A stretch of DNA of 64,000 bases from NCBI GenBank assembly GCA_937915375.1, contig CALDMO010000023.1, positions 1 through 64,000 of the forward strand. Reading direction: 5' to 3'. Both the position numbers and the translations under genes were made by a program. Positions 34,014 through 42,879 of this stretch are shown piece by piece (position 1 is the stretch's first letter; the number at the start of each line of letters is the position of its first letter). The notes under the pieces are model-generated. The model was not told where the DNA came from. It worked only from the letters and a program-made list of their open reading frames with translations, and did no database searches. The stretch is from an uncultured Marvinbryantia sp. (GTDB lineage Bacteria; Bacillota; Clostridia; Lachnospirales; Lachnospiraceae).

Positions 34014-34961
34014 ATGATAGGAAAAATACCGGTATATATGATCACAGGTTTTCTGGAGAGCGGTAAGACCACATTTATGAATGAGGTACTGTTGGAGGGC
34101 GAGTTTGCTGACGGGCAGCCGGCGCTTCTGATTGCCTGTGAGGAGGGCGAGGTGGAATACGACCGCGATGAACTGCTCAAAAACAGCATTGCGTTGGTGA
34201 CTGTGGAAGAGGAAGAAGAGTTTAATAATCTCTTTTTGCAGCAGCAGATTAAAAAGTACCGCCCGAAAAAGGTATTTATTGAGATGAACGGCATGTGGGA
34301 CAGCAAGTGGATGTATGAGCCGAACGCGATGCCGAATCTGGAATTGGTACAGGTGATTTCCATTATCGATGGAAGTACCTTCCCAGTCTATTTAAATAAC
34401 ATGAGAAGTATTATCAGCAACGTATTTCAGTATGCGGAGATGGTGATTTTTAACCGCTGTACAGAGGATATGGAGCTGCATTCTTACAGAAGAACGATCC
34501 GCGCGCTCAATCCGGGGGCAATGGTTTACTTTGAAGGAGAAGACGGCGAACCGATTGATCCGGGAATGGAAGTGCCGCCGTATGATCTGAATGCGCCGGT
34601 GATTCGGGTGGATGATATGGATTACGGTCTGTGGTTTCTTGACGCGTCGGATAATCCTGACCGCTATGACGGAAAAAAAGTGCGTTTTCTGGCAAAAGTC
34701 ATGAAAACCCGTCAGCTGCCGAAAGGATGCATCATTCCGGGACGCAATGCTATGACTTGCTGTGAAGATGATATCCGCTTTGTTGGCTATCTTTGTCATG
34801 CGGATTTTATTGATGAACTGAAATCGCGCCAGTGGATTTATCTGACGGCACAGATTCGTTATGAATATGTTCCGGAGTATAGAGAAGAAGGTCCAGTGCT
34901 GTACGGTGTCTGCTATGAACCGGCGCAGCCGCCAAGAGAAGATTTGGTTTATTTTAATTAA
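34014..34961 (+). CDS. G3E/CobW-like GTPase with C-terminal DUF1980-like domain
   Basis: A 315-residue protein. The N-terminal G3E domain has Walker A GFLESGKTT (12-20) and FIEMNGMWD at about 85 in place of the usual IEPSG motif. It lacks the CxCC metal motif of its neighbour. The C-terminal third (about 215-310) contains GRNAMTCCEDDIRFVGYLC, which resembles the OB-fold domain of the DUF1980/TIGR03943 group found with metal-linked permeases. It lies 98 bases downstream of the His-rich GTPase and probably belongs to the same metal-handling unit. The client protein is unknown. Confidence 0.75.
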   Translation: MIGKIPVYMITGFLESGKTTFMNEVLLEGEFADGQPALLIACEEGEVEYDRDELLKNSIALVTVEEEEEFNNLFLQQQIKKYRPKKVFIEMNGMWDSKWMYEPNAMPNLELVQVISIIDGSTFPVYLNNMRSIISNVFQYAEMVIFNRCTEDMELHSYRRTIRALNPGAMVYFEGEDGEPIDPGMEVPPYDLNAPVIRVDDMDYGLWFLDASDNPDRYDGKKVRFLAKVMKTRQLPKGCIIPGRNAMTCCEDDIRFVGYLCHADFIDELKSRQWIYLTAQIRYEYVPEYREEGPVLYGVCYEPAQPPREDLVYFN

Positions 34962-34989
34962 AGAAATACCAATACCATGAGAATACAAG

Positions 34990-35026
34990 AACTGCCGATA
35001 GAGCACAGAGCTTTACCGGCAGTTTT
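34990..35026. terminator. Terminator between convergent genes
   Basis: AACTGCCG (34990-34997) and CGGCAGTT (35017-35024) form an 8-bp stem. A T-run follows on the plus strand. Confidence 0.65.
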
Positions 35027-35048
35027 GTAGTATAGAAAAGCCTTTTAT

Positions 35049-35330
35049 TTACGTAATCGGAATAATTTCTGCGTCACAGGTGCAGGAAAGCAGCTGGTTG
35101 CCGCAGTTGGGGCAGATTTCCATGCTGCAGCTCCAGTGATGGTATTTTCCGGGCAATACGCCGCAGTCCATACAACGGCCGAATACCGGACCAAGTCCCT
35201 CATCGGCGGAGCCATATTTGATACGATGATATTGCTTGTGTTCTACGGTGACTTTATCAACCATGCAGCCTTTCATTTCCGGATAGTTTTTGCCGCAGGC
35301 AGCGCATGTTTTCTGTATTTTTTCGGACAT
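35049..35330 (-). CDS. Small Cys-rich zinc-ribbon-like protein
   Basis: A 93-residue protein I do not recognise by name. It has four CxxC-like pairs: CAACGKNYP, CMDCG, CPNCG and CTCD, plus further cysteines and histidines (HKQYH, YHHWSC). It should bind one or more zinc ions. No signal peptide or membrane helix is visible. An AAAGG ribosome site precedes the ATG. It converges on the G3E GTPase genes, so it may be a metal-binding partner, but direct evidence is lacking. Confidence 0.6.
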   Translation of the reverse strand: MSEKIQKTCAACGKNYPEMKGCMVDKVTVEHKQYHRIKYGSADEGLGPVFGRCMDCGVLPGKYHHWSCSMEICPNCGNQLLSCTCDAEIIPIT

Positions 35331-35424
35331 AGTGAATCCTTTCTTTTTCTGAGAAGATAAAATGATTTGTTGTTAATTAAAGTATATTCTATAATGTCTG
35401 TCCAATGTGTGTCAAGCGGCAGAA

Positions 35425-35456
35425 AGAAAGAGCATCCTAAATTGGATGCTCTTTCT
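35425..35456 (-). terminator. Terminator of the glgCD operon
   Basis: A perfect 13-bp stem (AGAAAGAGCATCC with GGATGCTCTTTCT, 6-base loop) lies 28 bases after the glgD stop. In the minus direction the 3' arm is T-rich. Confidence 0.7.
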
Positions 35457-35483
35457 GTAAATCGAGGTAAAGGGGGAACAGAA

Positions 35484-36632
35484 TCAAACATTTTGTCCCT
35501 TTCCGATATATACCGGGTGGGAATCCGTTCCTTTGAGTTCTTTATTTTCTGTAATCTTTACATTTTTATCGGTGATAATATATTCCAGATTAGCGCCTGC
35601 TTTTACAACGGTATCCTGCATCAGGATGCAGTTTTTAACTTTAGCGCCTTTTTCAACCTTAACGCCTCGGAATAAAATAGAATTTTCTACTTCGCCTTCA
35701 ATCACGCAGCCATCGGCGGCCATGATGTTTTTCACCTGGCAGCCATTGACGTATCTGGTTGGATTATCGTCACGGATCTTGGTGTAGATCTGATGTCTGG
35801 CGAAAAGTGCGTCCAGATTTTTGTCATCCAGAAGCTTCATATTTTCATCAAAGTAGCTCTTCGTGGAGGAGATGCGCGCTGTATAGCCCTCATATTTGTA
35901 TGCGCGTACCTTTAAGCTGTCCAGACGCGGAGCAAGAATGTCACGATCGTAGTGAATAAGACCGCGGACAGAAGCCATATTGATCTGATCGATCAGCAGT
36001 TCTCTTTCCATACAGTAAATGTTCATAGAAAGATTATGCAGGCCTTCTGATTTCGGATTGACAAAAATGCGTTTTACGAACTTTTGTTCATCGTCCAAAA
36101 TGAAAGAGTAGTAGTAGTCCTCGCTATTAGAACGGTCTTCCTTGAAGCCCTGTGGAATCGGTTCTTCTTTGTAGGCAATCGTGATATCTGCGCCGCTTTC
36201 GATATGTTCTTTTAAGAACGCGCGGAAATCAAAATACGTAGCGATACTCGCATCGGAAAGAACCACATATTTTTCTTTTTGCTCACGCAGGAATTCGAGG
36301 ATGCTTGCCAGCGCCTCTACACGGCTGGTGTAGAGCTTGCCGCCCTGCTCCGCAAATGGCGGTATAATCTTCAGACCGCCGTTTTTTCGGGTCAGATCCC
36401 ATGCGCGTCCGGAACCGAGGTGATCCATCAGTGAAAAATAATTATTTTTTACCAGAACAGATACGTTATCAATACCACAGGCAACCATGCTGGAAAGCAT
36501 AAAGTCAATCAGGCGGTAACGGCTTGCAAAGGGGATAGATCCCATCAGGCGGACATTAACCATATCCGGAACCATTTTATCATAACTGTTCGGGAAAATA
36601 ATACCAAGTGTGTCCAGATTTAATTTAATCAT
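35484..36632 (-). CDS. glgD: Glucose-1-phosphate adenylyltransferase subunit GlgD
   Basis: A 382-residue homologue of GlgC that acts as partner subunit of ADP-glucose pyrophosphorylase. The N-terminal nucleotidyltransferase fold is recognisable (RLMGSIPFASRYRLIDFMLS), but the GGxGxRL nucleotide loop of GlgC is missing, as expected for GlgD. The C-terminal part is a left-handed beta-helix of hexapeptide repeats (about 285-370). Its ATG overlaps the glgC stop by 4 bases. Confidence 0.94.
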   Translation of the reverse strand: MIKLNLDTLGIIFPNSYDKMVPDMVNVRLMGSIPFASRYRLIDFMLSSMVACGIDNVSVLVKNNYFSLMDHLGSGRAWDLTRKNGGLKIIPPFAEQGGKLYTSRVEALASILEFLREQKEKYVVLSDASIATYFDFRAFLKEHIESGADITIAYKEEPIPQGFKEDRSNSEDYYYSFILDDEQKFVKRIFVNPKSEGLHNLSMNIYCMERELLIDQINMASVRGLIHYDRDILAPRLDSLKVRAYKYEGYTARISSTKSYFDENMKLLDDKNLDALFARHQIYTKIRDDNPTRYVNGCQVKNIMAADGCVIEGEVENSILFRGVKVEKGAKVKNCILMQDTVVKAGANLEYIITDKNVKITENKELKGTDSHPVYIGKGQNV

Positions 36633-37834
36633 AATACTTCACCGCCCTTTACATTTTCTCTGACCATAGCGTTTGGTCCAATCTTTGCACCGTCTCCAAC
36701 GTAAACGTTCGGTCCGATAGTTGCCACGCCTTTTTCGTCTTCGGTCGGCATTGCGCCTACAACTGCGTTTTCACCGATCACGGCATTTTCGGCAACGATA
36801 CAGTGACTTACCACAGCGCCGGCTTTAATCACGGTTCCGCCCATGATCACGGCATCTTCTACCACAGCGCCGGGATCGACCTGAACGCCGGAATAAAGAA
36901 TAGAATGTTTTACCGTACCATTGACACGGCAGCCTTCTGTAATCATGGAGTTTTCAACAACTGCGTCAGAACCGATCTTGTGGCCGGTCATACCGCTGTT
37001 GCGGCTGTAGATTTTCCAATTGTTGTCAAACAGATCAATACCGGAATGTTCCGGATCAAGAACTTCCATATTTGCTTCCCAGAGAGAGGAGATTGTTCCG
37101 ACATCTTTCCAGTAACCACTGAAACGGTAAGCGTACATCTTATGCTGATCGCGCAGCAGATTCGGGATGATATTGTTTCCAAAGTCATTTTCGGAATTCG
37201 GATCTGCTTCGTCTTCCTCAAGATATTTTTTCAGGATCGGCCAGTTGAAGATATAAATACCCATAGAAGCCAGATTGGATTTCGGATCCTTCGGTTTTTC
37301 CTGGAATTCGCTGATTCTGCCGTCCTCATCTGCAACCATCAGACCAAAACGGGAAGCCTCTTCCCACGGAACTTCCATAACGGCTACGGAGAATTCGGCA
37401 CCTTTTGCCTTGTGGAAATCAAGGAAATCATTGTAATCCTGTTTGCAGATCTGGTCGCCGGAAAGGATGATCACGTATTCCGGATCATAGCGTTCGATAA
37501 AAGCAATATTCTGATAAATTGCATTTGCTGTACCTTTATACCAGTCAGAATTTGACGCGCGCTGATACGGCGGAAGTACATGTACACCTCCATAGAGACG
37601 GTCAAGATCCCACGGCTGACCATTGCCGATATATTCATTTAAAACAAGCGGCTGATACTGAGTCAGAACACCAACAGTATCGATACCGGAGTTAATGCAG
37701 TTTGAGAGCGGAAAATCAATAATACGGTATTTGCCGCCAAATGGAACTGCTGGTTTCGCCAGATTTTGAGTCAGAGCATAGAGTCTGGAACCCTGACCGC
37801 CGGCAAGAAGCATTGCTATAATTTCTTTAGCCAT
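36629..37834 (-). CDS. glgC: Glucose-1-phosphate adenylyltransferase GlgC
   Basis: A 401-residue enzyme making ADP-glucose from glucose-1-phosphate and ATP, the first committed step of glycogen synthesis. The catalytic loop MLLAGGQGSRLYALT (about 8-22), KPAVPFGGKYRIIDFPLSNC, and the FQEKP motif are present, and a beta-helix domain ends the protein. I start at 37834, where GGGAGGAG precedes the ATG; the longer open frame to 37981 runs through AT-rich promoter DNA. Glycogen synthase, branching enzyme and phosphorylase genes are not in the window. Confidence 0.95.
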   Translation of the reverse strand: MAKEIIAMLLAGGQGSRLYALTQNLAKPAVPFGGKYRIIDFPLSNCINSGIDTVGVLTQYQPLVLNEYIGNGQPWDLDRLYGGVHVLPPYQRASNSDWYKGTANAIYQNIAFIERYDPEYVIILSGDQICKQDYNDFLDFHKAKGAEFSVAVMEVPWEEASRFGLMVADEDGRISEFQEKPKDPKSNLASMGIYIFNWPILKKYLEEDEADPNSENDFGNNIIPNLLRDQHKMYAYRFSGYWKDVGTISSLWEANMEVLDPEHSGIDLFDNNWKIYSRNSGMTGHKIGSDAVVENSMITEGCRVNGTVKHSILYSGVQVDPGAVVEDAVIMGGTVIKAGAVVSHCIVAENAVIGENAVVGAMPTEDEKGVATIGPNVYVGDGAKIGPNAMVRENVKGGEVL

Positions 37835-37869
37835 TTTTTCTCCTCCCTGAAAATAAAGTCTATAGGTAA

Positions 37870-37897
37870 ATATTATCATAAAATGAAAAAAGTACAA
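37870..37897 (-). promoter_or_regulatory. Promoter of glgCD
   Basis: On the minus strand TTGTAC, a 16-base spacer and TAATAT lie about 40 bases before the glgC start in AT-rich DNA. Confidence 0.5.
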
Positions 37898-37985
37898 CCC
37901 GTTTTTAGCAAAAATACTCAAAAATATTTTTAAACTAAAATATTTTACGTTTATTTTACTTAGACTTTGCATGTTTTTCATATTT

Positions 37986-38885
37986 CTAATGGATATTGAC
38001 CATTTTTTGGTAAAAGGCTTTGCGGTATTGCGTGGGGGTCAGACCTTCCAGACGTTTGAAAAGCTTCATAAAATGTTTTTCATCGGTAAAACCACAGGAT
38101 TCCGCCACCTGAGCGATGGGAATCATACTTGCACCAAGAAGGTTTTTAGAGGCATTGATGCGTGTGTGATTAATATAGGAAAGAACCGGATAACCGGTAT
38201 ATTTTTTAAAGAGTGCGGAGAGATAGGCGGGATGATAACCAAAACGTTCGGCAAGCGCAGAAGCGGAGATGGGTTGCTCATAGTGTGTGCGGATCCATTC
38301 GGCAGCTTCCAGTATGCGAACTGGAACGGCGCCTTCTGAAAGACGGCTGGCGGTTCGTGCATCGTGGGCAACTTCCATTAGAAGCGTACTCAGAGCATAA
38401 TTGCTTCGCCAGGAAGGACGGAAATTTTCGCGTCTGGAAATGTCGAGAAGCTGTACAAACAAAAGGGTGGAACGTTTTTCGCTGGAGAGCCGGCCATATT
38501 CGGGCAGCAGGAAATACTCTGACGCCGGGGCGTCAAAGGCGGCCGGGTTTTTCGGCAGGAGATCTTCGCGGCTCCGCAGATTATTTTCGCTGCAGATGCG
38601 GGGGTTTGGATCAGTTATTGAAAAATGAGTCCAGTAATAGGAAATGTGTCCTTCTGTCGGGCGAGTGCCATAATGTAAAATGCCCGGAAAGAGAACGATA
38701 AATTCATTCGGACTGACGTCAAAGGAGGTTTCGCCCTGTGTGATATGCAGGGTACCTTCCTGCACAAGAATAAAGACAAAGCTGTCCAGGGTACGTCTGG
38801 GGTGAATGAAGCGGTCTTCGTTGACTAGATTGCCGGAAGAAATGCAGATCATTGGGCAGCGTGCGTCAGAGATGCAGTATTTCAT
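37986..38885 (-). CDS. AraC-family regulator with cupin-type sensing domain
   Basis: A 299-residue one-component regulator. The N-terminal half is a cupin-like arm (EGTLHITQGETSFDVSPNEF; ILHYGTRP) that probably binds a sugar. The C-terminal 100 residues are the AraC double helix-turn-helix (SASALAERFGYHPAYLSALF; SCGFTDEKHFMKLFKRLEGL). The ATG at 38885 has AAGGAG seven bases upstream, unlike the ATG six codons earlier. It is divergent from the GH127 gene, with a 12-bp-arm inverted repeat between them, so it most likely controls that gene. Confidence 0.88.
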   Translation of the reverse strand: MKYCISDARCPMICISSGNLVNEDRFIHPRRTLDSFVFILVQEGTLHITQGETSFDVSPNEFIVLFPGILHYGTRPTEGHISYYWTHFSITDPNPRICSENNLRSREDLLPKNPAAFDAPASEYFLLPEYGRLSSEKRSTLLFVQLLDISRRENFRPSWRSNYALSTLLMEVAHDARTASRLSEGAVPVRILEAAEWIRTHYEQPISASALAERFGYHPAYLSALFKKYTGYPVLSYINHTRINASKNLLGASMIPIAQVAESCGFTDEKHFMKLFKRLEGLTPTQYRKAFYQKMVNIH

Positions 38886-38950
38886 GAGAAGGCTCCTTTC
38901 CATAATCTGCTTTGGTGGCAGCGGTATTTATTGAATAAATCTATTATATC

Positions 38951-38990
38951 ATATTTTGCACACCTATAGCAGAGATTCTGTGCAAAATAT
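38951..38990. promoter_or_regulatory. Inverted-repeat operator candidate between AraC and GH127 genes
   Basis: ATATTTTGCACA (38951-38962) and TGTGCAAAATAT (38979-38990) are perfect inverted arms separated by 16 bases. The position, about 35 bases before the GH127 -35 element, fits an activator or repressor site. Confidence 0.55.
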
Positions 38991-39025
38991 CTTGGAAATA
39001 ACCACCTTTTCTTTAAAAACGGAAG

Positions 39026-39054
39026 TTGTATTCGGATGCAGAAATGATTAAAAT
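39026..39054 (+). promoter_or_regulatory. Promoter of the GH127 gene
   Basis: TTGTAT, a 17-base spacer and TAAAAT lie about 60 bases before the GH127 start. Confidence 0.6.
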
Positions 39055-39113
39055 AGGGGTATCAATAACGGAGTGACGGCGACCGCAGGGGCGCCGCGGG
39101 AAAGGAGCTTATA

Positions 39114-41063
39114 ATGTTAAAAAAGAAATTGGGGATGCTTCCGTTAAACAACATTGATATTCAGGATCCGTTCTGGAAAGAGTATATGGAACTGGTCAGA
39201 ACACAGGTGATCCCGTATCAGTGGGATGCGTTAAATGATCGAATTGAGGGCGCGGAGCCAAGCTACTGTATGCAGAATTTCCGTCGGGCGGCAAAGTTGG
39301 AAGAGGGCGGATTTCAGGGCATGGTTTTTCAGGACAGCGACGTGTATAAATGGCTGGAAGCCGTTGCGTATTCTCTGATGTGGCATCCGGACGAAGAACT
39401 GGAGGCGTTGGCAGACGGCGCGATCGATCTGATTGCGGCAGCGCAGCAGCCGGACGGTTATTTGGATACTTACTATATTTTAAATGGTCTGGACAAGCGT
39501 TTTACAAATCTGATGGATCATCATGAACTGTACTGTCTCGGTCATATGACAGAAGCGGCAGTTGCTTACTATAAAGCAACCGGAAAACGTAAGTTTCTGG
39601 ATGCGGCAATCGGTTATGTGAATTGCGCTTATGAGAATATTGGTTTGGAAGAGGGTAAAATTCCTGGTTATCCGGGACATGAGGTGGCAGAAATGGCGCT
39701 TGTGGCGCTTTATGAAATCACCGGGGACGAAAAGCATCTGAAGCTGGCAAAATATTTTATCGACCAGCGCGGTCAGGCGCCGCTGTATTTCAAGGTAGAG
39801 CGCGAGCGTGAAAAACATTCCTTTTACTGGGAGAAGAGTTTTTTCCAGGAACAGTATTATCAGGCTGGCAAGCCGGTGCGCGAACAGGAAAAGGCGGAGG
39901 GGCACGCGGTGCGAGCAGTGTATCTCTACAGCGGAATGGCGGATGTGGCCAGTGCGACAGAAGATCAGGGGCTGTTTGAGGCATGCGAAAAGCTGTGGAA
40001 GAATATTACAAAAAAACAGATGTATGTGACAGGAGCAATCGGTTCTTCGGAGTATGGTGAGGCGTTTACGTTCGATTATGATCTGCCGAACGATACGATT
40101 TACGGCGAAACTTGCGCGGCGATCGGTCTGGCATTTTTTGCGAGAAGAATGTTTGAGATCACTAAGGACAGCCGTTATACGGATGTGATAGAACGCTGTC
40201 TGTATAATGGTATTATCAGCGGTATGTCTCTGGACGGCAAAAAGTTCTTTTATGTAAATCCGCTGGAAGTGGTTCCGGAGGAGACAACTCATGATTTCAA
40301 TAAAAGACATGTGAAACCGGAACGTCAAAAATGGTTTGGCTGTGCGTGCTGTCCGCCGAACGTGGCAAGACTGCTTTCTTCTATTGGCGGCTATGCATAT
40401 GAGGCATCAGAAAAAGAACTGTATATGAATCTTTTCATCGGCGGGGAATTAAAGGCCGTTTTAAATGGAACAGAAAACCGTTTCCGTGTGGAAACAGGTT
40501 ATCCGTGGAATGGAACAGTGAAAGTGACCGTTGAAAATGATGCAGATACCGATTTTGGATTTGCCATCCGCGTGCCGGGCTGGTGTACGTCCTGGAATCT
40601 GACGGTAAACGGAGAAAAAGCAGAGTGCGATATCGTTAAAGGCTACGCGTATCTGAACCGTACCTGGAAATCCGGCGATACGGTAGAATTCACGATGGAA
40701 ATGCCGGTACAGCTGATCGCGGCAAACCCGAAAGTACGCGAGGATATCGGCAAGGCGGCTGTGATGCGAGGCCCGGTTGTATTCTGTCTGGAGGAGACAG
40801 ATAACGGTAAATATCTGCAGCAGCTTTATCTGAAAAAAGATACAAAATTTGATGTGAAGTTTGAAGAAGATCTGCTCAAAGGCGTGATGACGATCACTGC
40901 CGACGGCATGCGGCTTTCGGATGATGGCTGGGATGAAAATACGCTGTATCGGCCGTATGCGCCGCAGTATCGTGAACAGAAGCTGAAATTTGTGCCGTAC
41001 TACGCATGGACGAACCGCGAGGTCGGTGAAATGCTGGTTTGGGTGAGAGTTTCGGGAATTTAA
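39114..41063 (+). CDS. GH127 beta-L-arabinofuranosidase
   Basis: A 649-residue cytosolic glycosidase (formerly DUF1680) acting on beta-L-arabinofuranosides, such as the arabinose chains of plant hydroxyproline-rich glycoproteins. An (alpha/alpha)6 barrel fills about residues 10-430 and beta-sandwich domains follow. The zinc-cysteine active site known from HypBA1 can be matched to Glu316 (EYGEAF), Glu332 and Cys334 (YGETCA), and Cys412-Cys413 in FGCACCPPN. No signal peptide is present. A ribosome site AAGGAG precedes the ATG. It appears to be a single-gene unit under the divergent AraC regulator. Confidence 0.92.
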   Translation: MLKKKLGMLPLNNIDIQDPFWKEYMELVRTQVIPYQWDALNDRIEGAEPSYCMQNFRRAAKLEEGGFQGMVFQDSDVYKWLEAVAYSLMWHPDEELEALADGAIDLIAAAQQPDGYLDTYYILNGLDKRFTNLMDHHELYCLGHMTEAAVAYYKATGKRKFLDAAIGYVNCAYENIGLEEGKIPGYPGHEVAEMALVALYEITGDEKHLKLAKYFIDQRGQAPLYFKVEREREKHSFYWEKSFFQEQYYQAGKPVREQEKAEGHAVRAVYLYSGMADVASATEDQGLFEACEKLWKNITKKQMYVTGAIGSSEYGEAFTFDYDLPNDTIYGETCAAIGLAFFARRMFEITKDSRYTDVIERCLYNGIISGMSLDGKKFFYVNPLEVVPEETTHDFNKRHVKPERQKWFGCACCPPNVARLLSSIGGYAYEASEKELYMNLFIGGELKAVLNGTENRFRVETGYPWNGTVKVTVENDADTDFGFAIRVPGWCTSWNLTVNGEKAECDIVKGYAYLNRTWKSGDTVEFTMEMPVQLIAANPKVREDIGKAAVMRGPVVFCLEETDNGKYLQQLYLKKDTKFDVKFEEDLLKGVMTITADGMRLSDDGWDENTLYRPYAPQYREQKLKFVPYYAWTNREVGEMLVWVRVSGI

Positions 41064-41077
41064 GCGGCGATAAAGGA

Positions 41078-41106
41078 TTGACTTTCCGTTTTGTCCTTGC
41101 TAAGAT
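41078..41106 (+). promoter_or_regulatory. Promoter of the third two-component/ABC locus
   Basis: TTGACT, a 17-base T-rich spacer and TAAGAT lie about 50 bases before the regulator start. The layout echoes the promoter at 1658-1686. Confidence 0.6.
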
Positions 41107-41153
41107 GTAGGGACAAATAAGGTTTGCCACCGACCGATGGAAGGAGCTATTCC

Positions 41154-42722
41154 ATGACAGGAATCAGTATTTTAATTGTAGATGACGATAAGCTTCTGGT
41201 GGAGAAGCTGGAAAAAACAGTGGACTGGGAACGTCTGAATATCGCAACGGTATTCACGGCGTATAATATCCGTCAGGCGCGCAGTCTGATGGAGGAATAC
41301 CCGGTCCACATTTTATTGTGCGATATTGATATGCCGCAGGGAAACGGGCTGGAGCTGCTGGAGTGGGTGCGCGCGAAAGAACTGGATATTGAGTGTATGT
41401 TTTTGAGCAGCTATGCAAATTTTGCCTACGCGCAGATGGCGGTGCGCCTGACAGCCAGAGACTATCTGCTGAAGCCGATTTCCAATATGGATCTGGAACG
41501 CGTTCTGGAGAGAATTGTCGGTATTGTGCAGAAAAAGCAAAAAGCGGAGGATATACAGATTCGCAGTCCGCGCATGAAAATGTGGGAAAATCTGTTGCTG
41601 CGCCGTGTGCCGGAGGATATCTGCATCCGTGAGGCGGTGGAAAACAAAATTTGTCGCAAAGAAGAGCGCTTCAGTTTGGTGTTAGTGCGCATTTTGGAGT
41701 CCGCCCATTTAGAAACAGAGAAAAAGGATATTGCAATTTTTGATTTTGTGATCCGTAATATTACGTCCGAATTCTTCCGAGGGGGGGTGCAGGCGGAAGG
41801 TTTGTTGGAAGCGGTTGCGCACATCAGTGATTTGGAGTGGATGCTTGTACTTCGTGCGGAGTCTGATGTAAAGGAGCAGGTACAGGGGGTAACGGTGCAT
41901 CTAAAAAAGGGGATTGACCGGCAGATTGGTATTTATCTGGGCAGTCCGACTGCTTTTTCTGAGATCGGCCGCAGCCGCGCACGTCTGGAAAATATGGAGC
42001 AGCATGCAGTCCTGGACGAAGATGAGGTGCTGTATGAGGATAGCTGGGAGTTTGCCGAAAAACGTTACACGGCGCCGCCGTGGGATGTTTGGGAAAAGGA
42101 AATGCTGCAGGCTGACGGGATTCAGCATATTCGTGAAAAACTGCTGCAATATATTGAAGAACAGCGACAGCAGGGAGGCTGGCATAAAAATTCTCTGTCC
42201 AGCTTTCTGCGGGAGTTGGTACAAATTCTTTATAAATATTTGAATGACCGCAAATACAGCTATGCGCAGATTTTTGACGCCAGTGAATTTGCCAGTTATG
42301 AAAAAATGGCCAAGGCTTCTGTCGCAGGTCTCAGGGAGTTTATCAGATATCTTTTTGACAAGCTGGAGCGAAATAACGGTGAGACGAATCAGGAAGATGT
42401 GGTGTGCCATATCCGTGATTTTATAGAGCAGCATCTGGGAGAAAATATAACTAGAGCGACACTGGCACAGGAAGTCTTTTTGTCAGAAGGGTATTTATCA
42501 AAAATTTTCTTAAAGGAGACCGGTATTTCACTTCCGAATTATATCGCAGAGCGCCGTATGGAAAAAGCCAGAGAATATCTGGAAAATTCCTCTCTTCCGG
42601 TTAGCCGGATCGCAACGGAGGTTGGTTATAACAATTTTTCCTATTTTTCCAAGACGTTCCGAGAGATTATCGGCTGTACGCCGAACGAGTACCGGATGCG
42701 TATTAACAAAAAAGGACACTGA
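41154..42722 (+). CDS. YesN-type response regulator, AraC-family output domain
   Basis: A 522-residue regulator starting at the ATG at 41154 (AAGGAG 7 bases upstream; the longer frame from a TTG is not supported). The receiver domain has VDDDK, phosphoacceptor Asp57 in LLCDIDMPQG and a conserved lysine in LLKPISN. A long middle region is followed by the AraC helix-turn-helix pair (LAQEVFLSEGYLSKIFLKE; VGYNNFSYFSKTFREIIG). Its kinase is encoded 6 kb downstream at 48752, after the transporter and GH31 genes, so the two-component pair brackets the locus. Confidence 0.9.
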   Translation: MTGISILIVDDDKLLVEKLEKTVDWERLNIATVFTAYNIRQARSLMEEYPVHILLCDIDMPQGNGLELLEWVRAKELDIECMFLSSYANFAYAQMAVRLTARDYLLKPISNMDLERVLERIVGIVQKKQKAEDIQIRSPRMKMWENLLLRRVPEDICIREAVENKICRKEERFSLVLVRILESAHLETEKKDIAIFDFVIRNITSEFFRGGVQAEGLLEAVAHISDLEWMLVLRAESDVKEQVQGVTVHLKKGIDRQIGIYLGSPTAFSEIGRSRARLENMEQHAVLDEDEVLYEDSWEFAEKRYTAPPWDVWEKEMLQADGIQHIREKLLQYIEEQRQQGGWHKNSLSSFLRELVQILYKYLNDRKYSYAQIFDASEFASYEKMAKASVAGLREFIRYLFDKLERNNGETNQEDVVCHIRDFIEQHLGENITRATLAQEVFLSEGYLSKIFLKETGISLPNYIAERRMEKAREYLENSSLPVSRIATEVGYNNFSYFSKTFREIIGCTPNEYRMRINKKGH

Positions 42723-42753
42723 TATTAACAAAAAAATGAACATTAACAAAAAA

Positions 42754-42781
42754 GGAGCGAAGGTCATTCGCTTCTTTTTTT
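42754..42781 (+). terminator. Terminator after the regulator gene
   Basis: GAGCGAA pairs with TTCGCTT around a 5-base loop, followed by seven Ts. The region also holds three copies of ATTAACAAAAAA at 42702, 42724 and 42742. Confidence 0.7.
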
Positions 42782-42806
42782 ATACAGATTGTGCAGAAAA
42801 ATGGCA

Positions 42807-42833
42807 GAAAGGATAAAATCCTTTCGCTATACT
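42807..42833 (+). promoter_or_regulatory. Palindromic operator candidate and -10 element of the third ABC operon
   Basis: GAAAGGAT and ATCCTTTC form a perfect palindrome (3-base centre, 42807-42825) two bases before TATACT (42828-42833). No -35 consensus is visible where one is expected, so transcription likely needs an activator or is blocked by a repressor at this site. Confidence 0.5.
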
Positions 42834-42879
42834 TGAGATACACAGTAAAGGGAAAATTTGAGGGAAAGAAGGGATTTAT

